Part shown: in pieces, positions 1-7,470 of the stretch
How positions within the stretch are numbered: the stretch's first letter is position 1
Layout: the number at the start of each line of letters is the position of its first letter
Assembly (NCBI GenBank): GCA_030849075.1
Contig: JASAOO010002945.1
Coordinates: forward strand, 1 to 14,460
Reading direction: 5' to 3'
Source of the DNA: Zelonia costaricensis
Taxonomy: Eukaryota > Euglenozoa > Kinetoplastea > Trypanosomatida > Trypanosomatidae
DNA: 14,460 nucleotides
Program-made: the position numbers and the translations under genes
The notes under the pieces: generated by a model
Databases searched by the model: none
Told to the model about the DNA's origin: nothing
Seen by the model: only the letters and a program-made list of their open reading frames with translations

Positions 1-476
1 AAGCCGGCGTGCGGGCAGGGGGGGAGGGGGGCTGTGAGCTGCAAGCACAGTCGAAAGAAGCAATGCCGAAGGGGTGGGGGGGAGGCGGAGAGGTGCAGGT
101 GCAAGAAGGCGCCTGGACAGGCTGGAGGGAAGGGGGGGAGCAGAAGCAGCGCTGCAGGTGCGCCGCTCCCGAGCTGCCTTTCCAGCCGGTGTGGAACGCA
201 GCTGTGGTCTTCTCCGCCCCGCCAGCCCCGCCACAGGCACAGGCGCAGGCCGGCGGCTCTGCAGGGTGGCGCGGTCATTGCGGCGGCCACTGCCGAGGGA
301 GGGACACCTCTGCGGAGGGGAGAGGCGAGCCCGCGGTTCACTGTCCTTTCCTCGCTCAGCCACGCAGCAGGCACGGCGCCCCGGCGCGGGGGAGCGCGGA
401 GCAGCGCCAAGCGAAGAGCACAGCGGGGCTGCGGGGTGCAGCCGGCTCTGCGGTTGGTGGTGTCATCAGCATTCGC

Positions 477-523
477 TCTGCGCCGCAGCTGTCAACGCAC
501 CGCGGCGACAGACGCGTGCAGCG
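477..523 (-). repeat. APRT 3'-flank repeat block B, copy 1
   Basis: This 47-nt block aligns without gaps to 2750-2796 in the 3' flank of the other APRT gene, at about 80% identity by eye. The core CGTTGACAGCTGCGGCG (coding-strand sense) is identical in both copies. It lies about 170 nt downstream of block A (696-740), and the second copy has the same order and orientation. It may be a remnant of the APRT gene duplication, or part of a degenerate SIDER-type retroposon such as those found in Leishmania 3' UTRs; the sequence alone does not decide. Confidence 0.6.
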
Positions 524-695
524 GCGGGGGATGCGCAGCAGATCGACGGAACGCCACTGCTGGCCCACCCCGCTTACGCCGCACGCTGACCCCAACATGG
601 AAAACAGCCAAAGGCATAAAAAAGGAGTGCCCGCATGGGCACGCGACCGTCACACGAGGGCTCCGCTGCAATGTAGACTGCACGGTAGGGGAGAG

Positions 696-740
696 GTGCG
701 GCGCCATACATAAAGGTGGCTTATCAACACGGGCCACATC
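696..740 (-). repeat. APRT 3'-flank repeat block A, copy 1
   Basis: On the coding strand this block reads GTTGATAAGCCACCTTTATG at its core and matches GTTGACAAGCCACTTTCATG in the other APRT 3' flank (2996-3038). The flanking bases also align (GTGGC before, CGCC-GCAC after), with a 3-nt gap. It starts about 545 nt after the stop codon here but only about 100 nt after the stop in the other copy, so roughly 440 nt were gained here or lost there. Confidence 0.55.
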
Positions 741-1284
741 GAGTGCGGTGGACTCACAGGGAAGCATGCCGCCCGCGTTAAGGTACCGCGACCTCAGGGG
801 GGGGGGAGGGAGGGGCCCCAGAAAGAAGTGAGGCACGGAGGCAGCCGCAGGAGAAAGAAGAGTCGAAGACTGCTGCCTCTGCGCACGGGGGCTGTGTGTG
901 TCGTCGCTGTCCCACGGCAACGCAGCACCACTTTCGGCGCCGCCACGACCACCGCGTGCGCTGCGGTCTCTGCAGGCCCTCCTCGGGCAGAGACACAAGA
1001 CAGGAGAAAGAGCGTCGGCAAACGACGATGGCGGCGCGGAGTCGCATGCCGCCGGCCCGCTTTGGGGAAGCGGCATGCGTGCGTCAGGCCGTGGCGTCGG
1101 TCTGCATTGCGCTGGCCGGGAGTAATGCGGGAGTTGCTGTGGCGGGTCGGGGGTGCGTCGGAGCGGCTGCATTAACGCACGCCTGGCGCTGCCCAGACAT
1201 CGGCGCGCCACGAGGTGTGTCGGTTGATAAGTGAGGCAAGGGCATACAGAGCGGCAAGATGACATTACCACATGCGTGCTGTGG

Positions 1285-1998
1285 CTAGTTGGCGGCGCTG
1301 ATCCGCACATCGCCGCAGCTCACCACACGAGGGCCAGTGTAGTCCCTGGAGTCGCCGCAGTTCTCCTCCGTAAGAGCGTCCTCTGAGATGAGGCTGATGA
1401 ACTGAACGTCCTTGTAGCGGCCGTTTGCGGTGGAATGGATCTTCTCCACGCCGCGGAGGAACGGGATGGAGAGGATAGACACCATCTCCACCACAGCTGC
1501 ACCACTCGCCTCCACAAGCTGCAGGCCAGACAACGCCGTGCCGCCGGTGGCAAGCACGTCGTCGATCAGCACCACGCGCGAGCCCTCGCCAATGCTGCCG
1601 ACGCGGACCGTCATCACTTCTGGTGCGGCCTCCTTGTACTCCTTGTCGTACGGCTCACTCTTGATGAGCAGCCCGGCGTTCTTCTCCGCCTTGCGCATCA
1701 GCACAAACGGGATGCCGAGCTCCACGGCGATCATGGGGCCGAAGAGGAAGCCGCGCGCGTCGAAGCCGAGGATGTGGGTGGGCGGCTGCGGCATGGCGCG
1801 GTAGCGCGCCACGAGGAAGTCACGGATCGCCTTCATCGTCTCCGGCGACTCGGTGATGCTGCTGACATCGGCAAAGCGGGGCACGTCACGTGGGGAGAAA
1901 GTGGGGGAGTACCACCGGTAGTTCTTCTTCAGGAGCTGCGAGAGCTCGTGCGACTCCTCGAGCAGGTACGTGCGCACGCCAACTTCCTGAAGCGACAT
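1285..1998 (-). CDS. APRT: Adenine phosphoribosyltransferase, downstream tandem copy (APRT1)
   Basis: The 237-residue enzyme transfers phosphoribose from PRPP to adenine to give AMP, a purine-salvage step. Visible motifs are the PRPP-binding loop VVLIDDVLATGGT (residues 142-154, acidic pair D146/D147), the ARGFLFGP segment (81-88) that lines the nucleotide pocket, and the flexible catalytic loop with E120-Y121. The long N-terminal arm (YRWYSPTFSPRDVPRFADV, 27-45) and the C-terminal extension make it longer than human APRT and match the Leishmania APRT family, also 237 residues. I chose the Met at 1998 because it gives family length, aligns exactly with the neighbouring copy, and lies just after a likely trans-splice site; the frame stays open upstream to 2358 but that part would not be in the mRNA. 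The C-terminus (SAAN) is not a PTS1 signal, in keeping with the cytosolic location known for Leishmania APRT. The stop is TAG. Confidence 0.96.
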   Translation of the reverse strand: MSLQEVGVRTYLLEESHELSQLLKKNYRWYSPTFSPRDVPRFADVSSITESPETMKAIRDFLVARYRAMPQPPTHILGFDARGFLFGPMIAVELGIPFVLMRKAEKNAGLLIKSEPYDKEYKEAAPEVMTVRVGSIGEGSRVVLIDDVLATGGTALSGLQLVEASGAAVVEMVSILSIPFLRGVEKIHSTANGRYKDVQFISLISEDALTEENCGDSRDYTGPRVVSCGDVRISAAN

Positions 1999-2050
1999 CA
2001 CGGCGGTAGTGAATAAAGGAGTCGGGAAGGGGAGGTGAAAGCGAATGTGA

Positions 2051-2106
2051 CTAAGGAAGTGTAAGCGCTGTTGCGGCGTTGAGAAGGCGGCCGGGGGGGG
2101 GGGGGG
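2051..2106 (-). promoter_or_regulatory. Probable trans-splice acceptor region of downstream APRT
   Basis: On the coding strand a C14 run (2093-2106) extended by a CCGCCTTCTC stretch is followed by the first AG at 2069-2068, and a second pyrimidine stretch (CTTCCTT) by an AG at 2052-2051. Either would receive the spliced leader and leave a 5' UTR of about 52-69 nt before the Met at 1998 with no upstream ATG. The exact site is inferred from the usual rule of pyrimidine tract, then first AG. Confidence 0.42.
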
Positions 2107-2192
2107 CGAACGACGAGGTGCTGCTTTGAGGTGTGCCTGCGATTTGATTGTGTACTGGAGGGAGGTGGCGGAAACTGCGGCCGGGGCGCAGT

Positions 2193-2216
2193 GTGCAGAG
2201 CAGCGTGCAGAGCAGC
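2193..2216. repeat. Perfect 12-nt tandem duplication
   Basis: The unit GTGCAGAGCAGC occurs twice head to tail and is followed by GTGT, the start of a third unit. It lies upstream of the splice region of the downstream APRT and has no evident function; a simple slippage duplication is the likeliest origin. Confidence 0.75.
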
Positions 2217-2749
2217 GTGTTCCGAACGGAGACCGTTGTTGGCACACGCACCCCACGGCCCGTGAAGCGCGGTGGAAAGAGCACGCGACGAGCGGAGCGG
2301 TGGCATAAAACCAAAAGAGGGGAGCGGGAGGCGCAGCGAGTGTCCAAAAGCGTGTCATCGGCCTACGTCAGCGTTGAGGCTGATCGTCCATCTACGGGCG
2401 CCTGGTGATCCACCGCACCCCCGTCGCAAGTCGTGGTCACTCCCAGCGTCACACGCGAGGGGAGCAGGCGCTCCAGCAGGTTAGCGCAGTACTGCGTCAT
2501 GCTCATCGTTCATGGTTTCCATGTATCCCTTCAACTGAAGTAGCGAACCGTGGAAGGTTACGGCGGCGAACCGGAGTGCGACGCGGCCACCCCGCCACGT
2601 GCGCTACCCCAACCATCACTCGTGCAGCAGCGGGCGCCGAGAGGTTCGGCAAAACTCGATGCGGACCGCGAGGAGGGGTGCGGTGGCAGCGAGATGTGGC
2701 AGAGCAGGTGCAGCGCAATGAAGAAGACAGTGTTATTGGCGGCGCGTGG

Positions 2750-2796
2750 TCTACGCCGCAGCTGTCAACGGACTGCGGCGGCAGAAATACGCAGCG
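2750..2796 (-). repeat. APRT 3'-flank repeat block B, copy 2
   Basis: This is the gap-free counterpart of 477-523. The coding-strand core CGTTGACAGCTGCGGCG is identical, and the flanking CTG-CGCCGC and CGCTGC segments also match. It lies about 200 nt downstream of block A copy 2. Confidence 0.6.
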
Positions 2797-2995
2797 ACAC
2801 GCTGCGCGGGGCAGAGGGGCGCGTCGGCGCTGCTGGCGCGATTCGTCTTTGCCCATCGCGCGCAGGCCGGAAAACCAGACGAGGGGGCGTCAGAACACGG
2901 GAGAAGTGACAGGGGCAGTGGTGCCGTCGATGCTGGAGGGCCGCACGCTGGCGCCAGTCCTCTGCGTGCCCTGCAAACGGGAAAAGTGATTACAG

Positions 2996-3038
2996 TGCCG
3001 GCGACATGAAAGTGGCTTGTCAACGATAGCCACGCGAC
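2996..3038 (-). repeat. APRT 3'-flank repeat block A, copy 2
   Basis: On the coding strand the core GTTGACAAGCCACTTTCATG differs from the copy at 696-740 at three of 20 positions, all C/T transitions. It starts about 100 nt after the stop codon of the upstream APRT gene. Confidence 0.55.
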
Positions 3039-3140
3039 ATGCAGCTGACCCGTGCGGTAGGGCAGTGCCCCGCGAACGCAAGGGCAGTGAGCCGTGCCGG
3101 GAAAGAAGCACACCTCGGTACGAGCGCAGGTGCAGGCGGG

Positions 3141-3854
3141 CTAGTCGGCGGCGTGGACCTGGACAGCGGCGCAGCTCACCACGCGTGGGCCCGTGTAGGT
3201 TTTCGCATCGCCGCAGTTTTCCGCCGTGAGGGCGTCGTCGGAGACAAAGCTCAAGACCTGCGCACTTTTAAACCGACCATTGGCAAAGGCGTGGATCTTC
3301 TCCACGCCGCCCAGGGAGGGGGCGAAGAGGAGAAACACCAGCTCAACGAGGGTGGCACCGCTCGCTTCCACAAGCTGCAGGCCAGAGGTCGACGTACCGC
3401 CAGTGGCAAGCACGTCATCCATCAGCACCACGCGCGAGCCCTCGCCAATGCTGCCGACGCGGACCGTCATGTACTCTGGAACGTCCTCCTTGTAGTCCTT
3501 CTCGTACGGCTCGCTACGCAGGAGAAGGCCGGCGTTCTTGTCCGCCTTGCGCATCAGCACAAACGGGATGCCGAGCTCCACGGCGATCATGGGGCCGAAG
3601 AGGAAGCCGCGCGCGTCGAAGCCGAGGATGTGGGTGGGCGGCTGCGGCATGGCGCGGTAGCGCGCCACAAGGAAGTCACGGATCGCCTTCATCGTCTCCG
3701 GCGACTCAGTGATGCTGCTGACATCGGCAAAGATGGGAATGTCGCGAGGCGAGAACGCGGGGGAGTACCACCGGTAGTTCTTCGTGATCAGCCGGGAAGC
3801 GACGTGGGACTTGTCGAGCAGGTACGTGTGTGGGCCAGCCTCCTGGAGCGACAT
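3141..3854 (-). CDS. APRT: Adenine phosphoribosyltransferase, upstream tandem copy (APRT2)
   Basis: A second 237-residue APRT follows MCM-BP in transcription order. It keeps the PRPP loop VVLMDDVLATGGT (142-154, acidic pair D146/D147), the ARGFLFGP pocket segment (81-88) and the N-terminal arm. By hand count it differs from the neighbouring copy at 53 of 237 residues (78% identity), with no gaps. The differences avoid residues 42-104, which are identical, and cluster in 1-41, 112-128 and 172-237. The catalytic-loop Glu120 of the other copy is Asp here (codon at 3495-3497), I146-equivalent context changes to VVLM, and the strand around 172-180 is rewritten (ELVFLLFAPS). The C-terminus (VHAAD) carries no PTS1 signal, so a glycosomal location is not indicated. 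The Met at 3854 matches the neighbour's start; the frame is open upstream to 4136 but crosses the likely splice site. The stop is TAG. The family is certain; full activity is not. Confidence 0.94.
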   Translation of the reverse strand: MSLQEAGPHTYLLDKSHVASRLITKNYRWYSPAFSPRDIPIFADVSSITESPETMKAIRDFLVARYRAMPQPPTHILGFDARGFLFGPMIAVELGIPFVLMRKADKNAGLLLRSEPYEKDYKEDVPEYMTVRVGSIGEGSRVVLMDDVLATGGTSTSGLQLVEASGATLVELVFLLFAPSLGGVEKIHAFANGRFKSAQVLSFVSDDALTAENCGDAKTYTGPRVVSCAAVQVHAAD

Positions 3855-3990
3855 GGTGATGTTGCGCGGAAAGAGATACGAAGGAAGAGATGAGAAGGTG
3901 CAAACGAGATGGTGTGGTGCAGTCGAGGAAGCACAGGTGATGGAGGTGCTCTGTAGGCAGCCGTCGTGATCGACACAGATGGAACAAGCG

Positions 3991-4080
3991 CTGTAAAGCA
4001 GGTTGATCGAGGGACAGGGGTACGGCGCCAAGTGGCGGTGAGAAGACGACCGAGGCGAGACACGAGGAGAGCAGGAGACA
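3991..4080 (-). promoter_or_regulatory. Probable trans-splice acceptor region of upstream APRT
   Basis: The coding strand shows a long pyrimidine-rich stretch (about 4080 down to 4042, TCTCCTGCTCTCC and continuing), a second one (CCCCTGTCCCTC), then CTGCTTTACAG, whose AG at 3992-3991 is the first after the tracts. This gives a 5' UTR of about 136 nt before the Met at 3854. A later alternative is CTACAG ending at 3951. Confidence 0.42.
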
Positions 4081-4104
4081 GATACGTAACAGTCAGCAAG
4101 CGCG

Positions 4105-4129
4105 CGCAGTGCCCAGCGGGCACTCTGCG
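4105..4129. other. Hairpin candidate between MCM-BP and APRT
   Basis: AGTGCCC (4108-4114) and GGGCACT (4118-4124) pair perfectly around a 3-nt AGC loop. A further CGC/GCG step (4105-4107 with 4127-4129) extends the stem past a 2-nt bulge. A second stem with the same core, AGTGCC (4157-4162) with GGCACT (4172-4177) and a 9-nt loop, lies 28 nt away. Both are directly upstream of the pyrimidine tract of APRT in transcription order, near where the MCM-BP transcript should be cleaved. Function is unknown. Confidence 0.5.
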
Positions 4130-4447
4130 CCGACACGAGTTAAACTGTCCGGCGGAAGTGCCACGCCGCGAGGCACTCGCGCTGGGAGCAACGAACGGTG
4201 TACTCGTGGAGTGATTGGGGAAAGGGGAAAGGGAATGGCTTTGCGCACGCGATTCGTGTTGTGCTCCTTTGTTTACTCTCCTCGTTGACTTCTATGGAGG
4301 AGGCACTCTCATGTGACACCGACCCACTACAGTAAATCGTTTCGGTAGCGGGGAATGGCGTGGATGCGTGGCTCGCGCACGACCACGTTGTCGCTCAGAT
4401 TCTATGCGTCTATCGCACTCAATGCACGTACCATGCGGATGCGCCGC
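4130..4447 (-). other. 3' flank of MCM-BP
   Basis: This short spacer follows the MCM-BP stop codon and is visibly richer in T and A on the plus strand than the other spacers (for example around 4240-4330). It should carry the MCM-BP 3' UTR and poly(A) site. It holds the second small hairpin (4157-4177) and no recognisable gene. Confidence 0.5.
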
Positions 4448-6244
4448 TCACGCGGCAGCCGACCCACCCCAGCGCGCCATGCGGGCCCTCTCGAGGTCGT
4501 ACACAGCCGCCACGTCCTCGGCGGCAAAGCAGCTGCGCCCGTGGCTCGCGGCGTGGGCTCGCATTAGAGCCGTTGCGGCGGAAAACGTGTTGTTGTGCAG
4601 CAGCGGATCGCGATTGTTCCAGCCCGGCATCTCCGCCGCCATCGCCACGAGTGCGCGCGACGCAACCTCCGAGAGACTCTCGTCCTTCGACACTGTCGCC
4701 TCCAGGCAACGCACCGCGTCGAGGTACTCCCTCACCGCCGCGGCGGCGCGGGTGCTGTCCTCTTCGGCAGCGGCCTCTGCAGCGGGGGCAGCGCCGGCCC
4801 AGCGCACGTGCACGGCGAACTGGAAGAGGGGGTGCACGGCGTCTGCTGTGCTGCTGCTGTCGAGTGCCAGCACAGCGACGTCGACCGGCAGCTCAAGGGT
4901 GTGGTACGGGTACTCCAGTGGGAGCTGCTGCTTGTGCACAACAGCGAAGAGACCCTCGTACCAGGCGTCGTCCAGCGGGTTGAGAGAGGCGCAGTCGACC
5001 GTGAGGTGCGTGCCGTTCGCCACCTGCAGCAGCCCCGTTTGCAGGTAGTTGAGCTCGTTGTGGTACGCCGGCGTGAGGCGGCCCTGCGGGGACTGCCGGA
5101 GCACCTCACCAGACAGCAGCACCTCGGCCACCGGCACGACATCGCGGAGCTGCGACGACCAAGCAGCGGGGCAGACGCCGGTGCCGCTGATGCGCAGGGG
5201 CAGGTCGCCGACCGGTGTCGAGGCGCTGTGAGAGTGCACGCGGCTGCACAGGTGCAGCAGAAGGTATTCGGCGACCAGCGCGTCGCCCCCGGTGACGGCG
5301 CGACGCAGGTGCGCGACTGCCGCCGCGCGGGACTCCGCAATGCCCGCCGTGGCGAGAGCCGAGCCACCGACGCGGTGCCGCACCGGAAGCGTGCTGAGGG
5401 GGGCGTAGGAGAGACACAGGAGGCGGCTGACCAGGCCCCTCGACAGCTCTGTCGCGTTCCACGCACTGAAGCGCGCCAGTTCGTCGGACTCGCCGACCTC
5501 GAGCTGATCCTGCGGGAAGTGCTGGTAGCCGTAGAAGTCCACAACATCGTTCACGCGAAACGGGTTGCGGCGCGCGCCGTTCTCGGTGCCGAGCAGGACA
5601 GTGATGACGCACGCCGCATGCAGGTCTTGGTGCGCCGCGGTATGTGGGAGGTTCAGCGACGGCCCGGTCGCACTTGACGCACCTGGGACTGCGTGGGCAG
5701 CTGCGTTGCAGCTCGTGCTGCCACCCATCGCCCTCCGCGGTTGCTTGTGGAGACGCTCCTCGCTGAGGACGCTTGCACCCTCCGGGGTCGGTGCCAGAGC
5801 GGGTGCATCACGCTCGACTCGCTTGCGCAGCGTTGGGCTACACGTTGCGTGTGCGGCGCCCGAGGCGCGCTGAGGTGCGTTGGTGTCGTAGAAGTGCGTG
5901 TTGCCCGGAACGGGGATGACGTAAAGCGACACGGCGTCCATGTAAACGACATCCTCCTCCTCCTCCCGTGGTGTCGCGTCGGAGTGCGACCCGTGCGTGA
6001 AGAAGTGCTGGCGGGATGCGCAAAAGAGGTGGAGCTCGGGCTGCACCTCCTGGATCATGCCGCGGCACCGGCAGAGCTTGCCGAGGGCGCCGGCCAGTCG
6101 CGTTGCCGGAAACACGTCCACCGCGGCGCTCCGTTGCTCGGGTGACTGGAGCAAGGCCCCCGCGTAGCTGACGGCGTCCGCGATGGAGCCTGTCTGGGCG
6201 CTGCGCTCACGCAAGAGCACTTCCATGTCCTGCTGCGTCGTCAT
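4448..6244 (-). CDS. MCM-binding protein (MCM-BP / MCMBP)
   Basis: This 598-residue protein matches the MCM-BP family along its length: RCRGMIQ (59-65), YVIPVPGNT (108-116), FRVNDVVDFYGY (229-240), GGDALVAEYLLLHLCSRV (319-336) with LPLRISG (348-354), LNYLQTGLLQVANGTHLTVD (398-417) and YHTLELPVDV (447-456). In other eukaryotes MCM-BP binds Mcm3-7 in place of Mcm2, helps unload or chaperone the MCM helicase, and acts in the nucleus. In Trypanosoma brucei an MCM-BP has also been linked to silencing of RNA polymerase I-transcribed expression-site genes. The region 121-205, between the PVPG motif and the next conserved block, is low-complexity and probably disordered. An Ala/Glu-rich linker spans 484-503, and the C-terminal segment (570-592) resembles the family's short helical tail. 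There is no Walker A motif, so it is not itself an MCM ATPase. The start at 6244 is the first Met of the frame; the stop is TGA. Identification is from remembered motifs, not a search. Confidence 0.88.
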   Translation of the reverse strand: MTTQQDMEVLLRERSAQTGSIADAVSYAGALLQSPEQRSAAVDVFPATRLAGALGKLCRCRGMIQEVQPELHLFCASRQHFFTHGSHSDATPREEEEDVVYMDAVSLYVIPVPGNTHFYDTNAPQRASGAAHATCSPTLRKRVERDAPALAPTPEGASVLSEERLHKQPRRAMGGSTSCNAAAHAVPGASSATGPSLNLPHTAAHQDLHAACVITVLLGTENGARRNPFRVNDVVDFYGYQHFPQDQLEVGESDELARFSAWNATELSRGLVSRLLCLSYAPLSTLPVRHRVGGSALATAGIAESRAAAVAHLRRAVTGGDALVAEYLLLHLCSRVHSHSASTPVGDLPLRISGTGVCPAAWSSQLRDVVPVAEVLLSGEVLRQSPQGRLTPAYHNELNYLQTGLLQVANGTHLTVDCASLNPLDDAWYEGLFAVVHKQQLPLEYPYHTLELPVDVAVLALDSSSTADAVHPLFQFAVHVRWAGAAPAAEAAAEEDSTRAAAAVREYLDAVRCLEATVSKDESLSEVASRALVAMAAEMPGWNNRDPLLHNNTFSAATALMRAHAASHGRSCFAAEDVAAVYDLERARMARWGGSAAA

Positions 6245-6332
6245 CGCGCTTCTTGTTTGTGGCTGAGTGTGGCACCGAACCCGTGTCTTGCAAAGAGCCT
6301 CGCGGACTGTCTCGGACCCGACTGCGGAGGTG

Positions 6333-6422
6333 CTGTGTTTGAGCGGCTACCGTAGCGAACAGTTCAACAAAACGATCGAGGCGAGGGGTGTGGGTTGGGG
6401 GGTGGGGAGGGGGGAGGGGGGG
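6333..6422 (-). promoter_or_regulatory. Probable trans-splice acceptor region of MCM-BP
   Basis: The plus strand at 6382-6422 is almost pure G with a few A and T, which gives a roughly 40-nt C-rich pyrimidine tract on the coding strand. The next AG dinucleotides downstream are at 6348-6347 (GGTAG) and 6334-6333 (CACAG). Either gives a 5' UTR of about 90-100 nt before the Met at 6244. Confidence 0.42.
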
Positions 6423-7448
6423 TTCGTAGGGGACGGCGGCCCGGGAAGTCGGGTGTGGAGGGGAACTACGCGGCGGCAACGAGCCAAGAAGACCAGAGAA
6501 GATGGAAGAGTACACTGTCGTCAAGGCCGGAGTGAGCGTCAATGAAGGAGACTGCGCTGAGGCGATCTGCAGCCACGTGTCGGGCCGCACTTCATCTTTT
6601 CTCATGTTTTCTTTTTGCGTCACGCACCCTCGGCGCCTGGGGCCGAGCAAAGCCCCCTGGCGGTCGAGAGGCAGCCGCAAGGAAGACGCCGTGTGCGCTG
6701 AGCACTGCGGCGCGTCGCCGCAGCCTCGAACAAGTTGTGCCGTGAGTGTGCGCAGCGACAAGCACAGCTGGCTTCTCCATTAATACCGCCTACTCAGCCC
6801 CTCGGCCGATGTGAAGTGCACGCTTGACATTGTTGACTGCTTTGGAACTCAGTTTTGTCTCTTCATCTGTGCAGCAGCTTGTATGTGGCGCACAAGGAGG
6901 CCAGCTCAGGAAGGCGTGGGCGAGTGATCGAGGGCGGACACGCGCGCGGACAAAAGGGCCCACACCTACGCGGGGATGGCAAGGCACCACCGAAGGGTCA
7001 CAGACGGGACACGCTCTCGGTATGCGCTAGCACCAAGGAAACAAAGGCAAACACGCAGTCAAACACACGCCTCGCACAAATCAAACAAACGGAACTGCGA
7101 AAAAGAAATGACACAGAGCAACGGAGAAGCCCTACCCGATGCACGAGAAAATGGAAGAAAGGCGACGAGGCGAAAGCGGCGAACGGCGGCGGCGTCAGCG
7201 CAAAGGTCGTGTACATGCAGAAGCTACGCAAACTCAACCACCAGTGAATGACGGGGGAAAGGGAGAGGGTTGCAAGTGGGAGAAGGGCGCGGGCAAGGGA
7301 GCGGGGGGGGGGGAGGGAGAGTTGAGAGGGAGAAGAAGGAGAAGGGAAAAGTGCAGAGGCTGCGTCCCAATGCACGAGATGGCACGCCACCACCTCCGTC
7401 ATAACCCCCCTCCGCCGTGTGTCGCCAAACACGCAGGGGCACCAACAT

Positions 7449-7470
7449 ACACACACACACACACACACAC
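7449..7470. repeat. (AC)11 dinucleotide microsatellite
   Basis: Eleven perfect AC units, (GT)n on the coding strand, are followed by AGACACAC. The repeat probably lies in the 3' UTR of the phosphatase transcript, where it would read as UG repeats. Confidence 0.95.

Larger units (their letters stand above)
1..1284 (-). other. 3' flank of the downstream APRT gene; no convincing gene
   Basis: This stretch follows the APRT stop codon in the direction of transcription and probably holds its 3' UTR, and perhaps the start of the spacer before the next gene. The open frames seen here on both strands are arginine-, alanine- and proline-rich translations of GC-rich DNA without recognisable domains. 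It contains a G10 run at 797-806 (C10 on the coding strand), and two sequence blocks at 477-523 and 696-740 that recur in the 3' flank of the other APRT gene. A 9-bp inverted match, CTTATCAAC at 719-727 and GTTGATAAG at 1222-1230, flanks the stretch between the first block and the stop codon. That no gene is present is an inference from the lack of recognisable protein sequence. Confidence 0.6.
2107..3140 (-). other. Spacer between the two APRT genes; no convincing gene
   Basis: About 1 kb separates the stop of the upstream APRT from the splice region of the downstream one. It would carry the upstream copy's 3' UTR and poly(A) site, which in trypanosomatids is set by the next gene's pyrimidine tract. 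It holds the second copies of the shared blocks A and B, and a perfect 12-nt tandem duplication at 2193-2216. Open frames here are GC-driven with no recognisable protein sequence. Confidence 0.6.

Noticed and set aside
1435..2016. 193-codon open frame on the plus strand across the downstream APRT gene
   Set aside because: It is the antisense shadow of a certain gene; a similar His/Arg/Ala/Glu-rich frame occurs opposite the other APRT copy because the coding sequences are homologous and GC-rich.
3039..3893. 284-codon open frame on the plus strand across the upstream APRT gene
   Set aside because: It is antisense to a certain gene, without domain features; its resemblance to the frame opposite the other copy follows from the duplication.
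4595..5677. 360-codon plus-strand frame opposite MCM-BP
   Set aside because: Its composition is typical of an antisense shadow of GC-rich coding sequence, and the minus-strand frame has clear family motifs.
6700..6760. B-box-like sequence (GTTCGAGGC on the minus strand) suggesting a tRNA gene
   Set aside because: No A box lies at the right distance and no cloverleaf or acceptor stem could be formed by eye.
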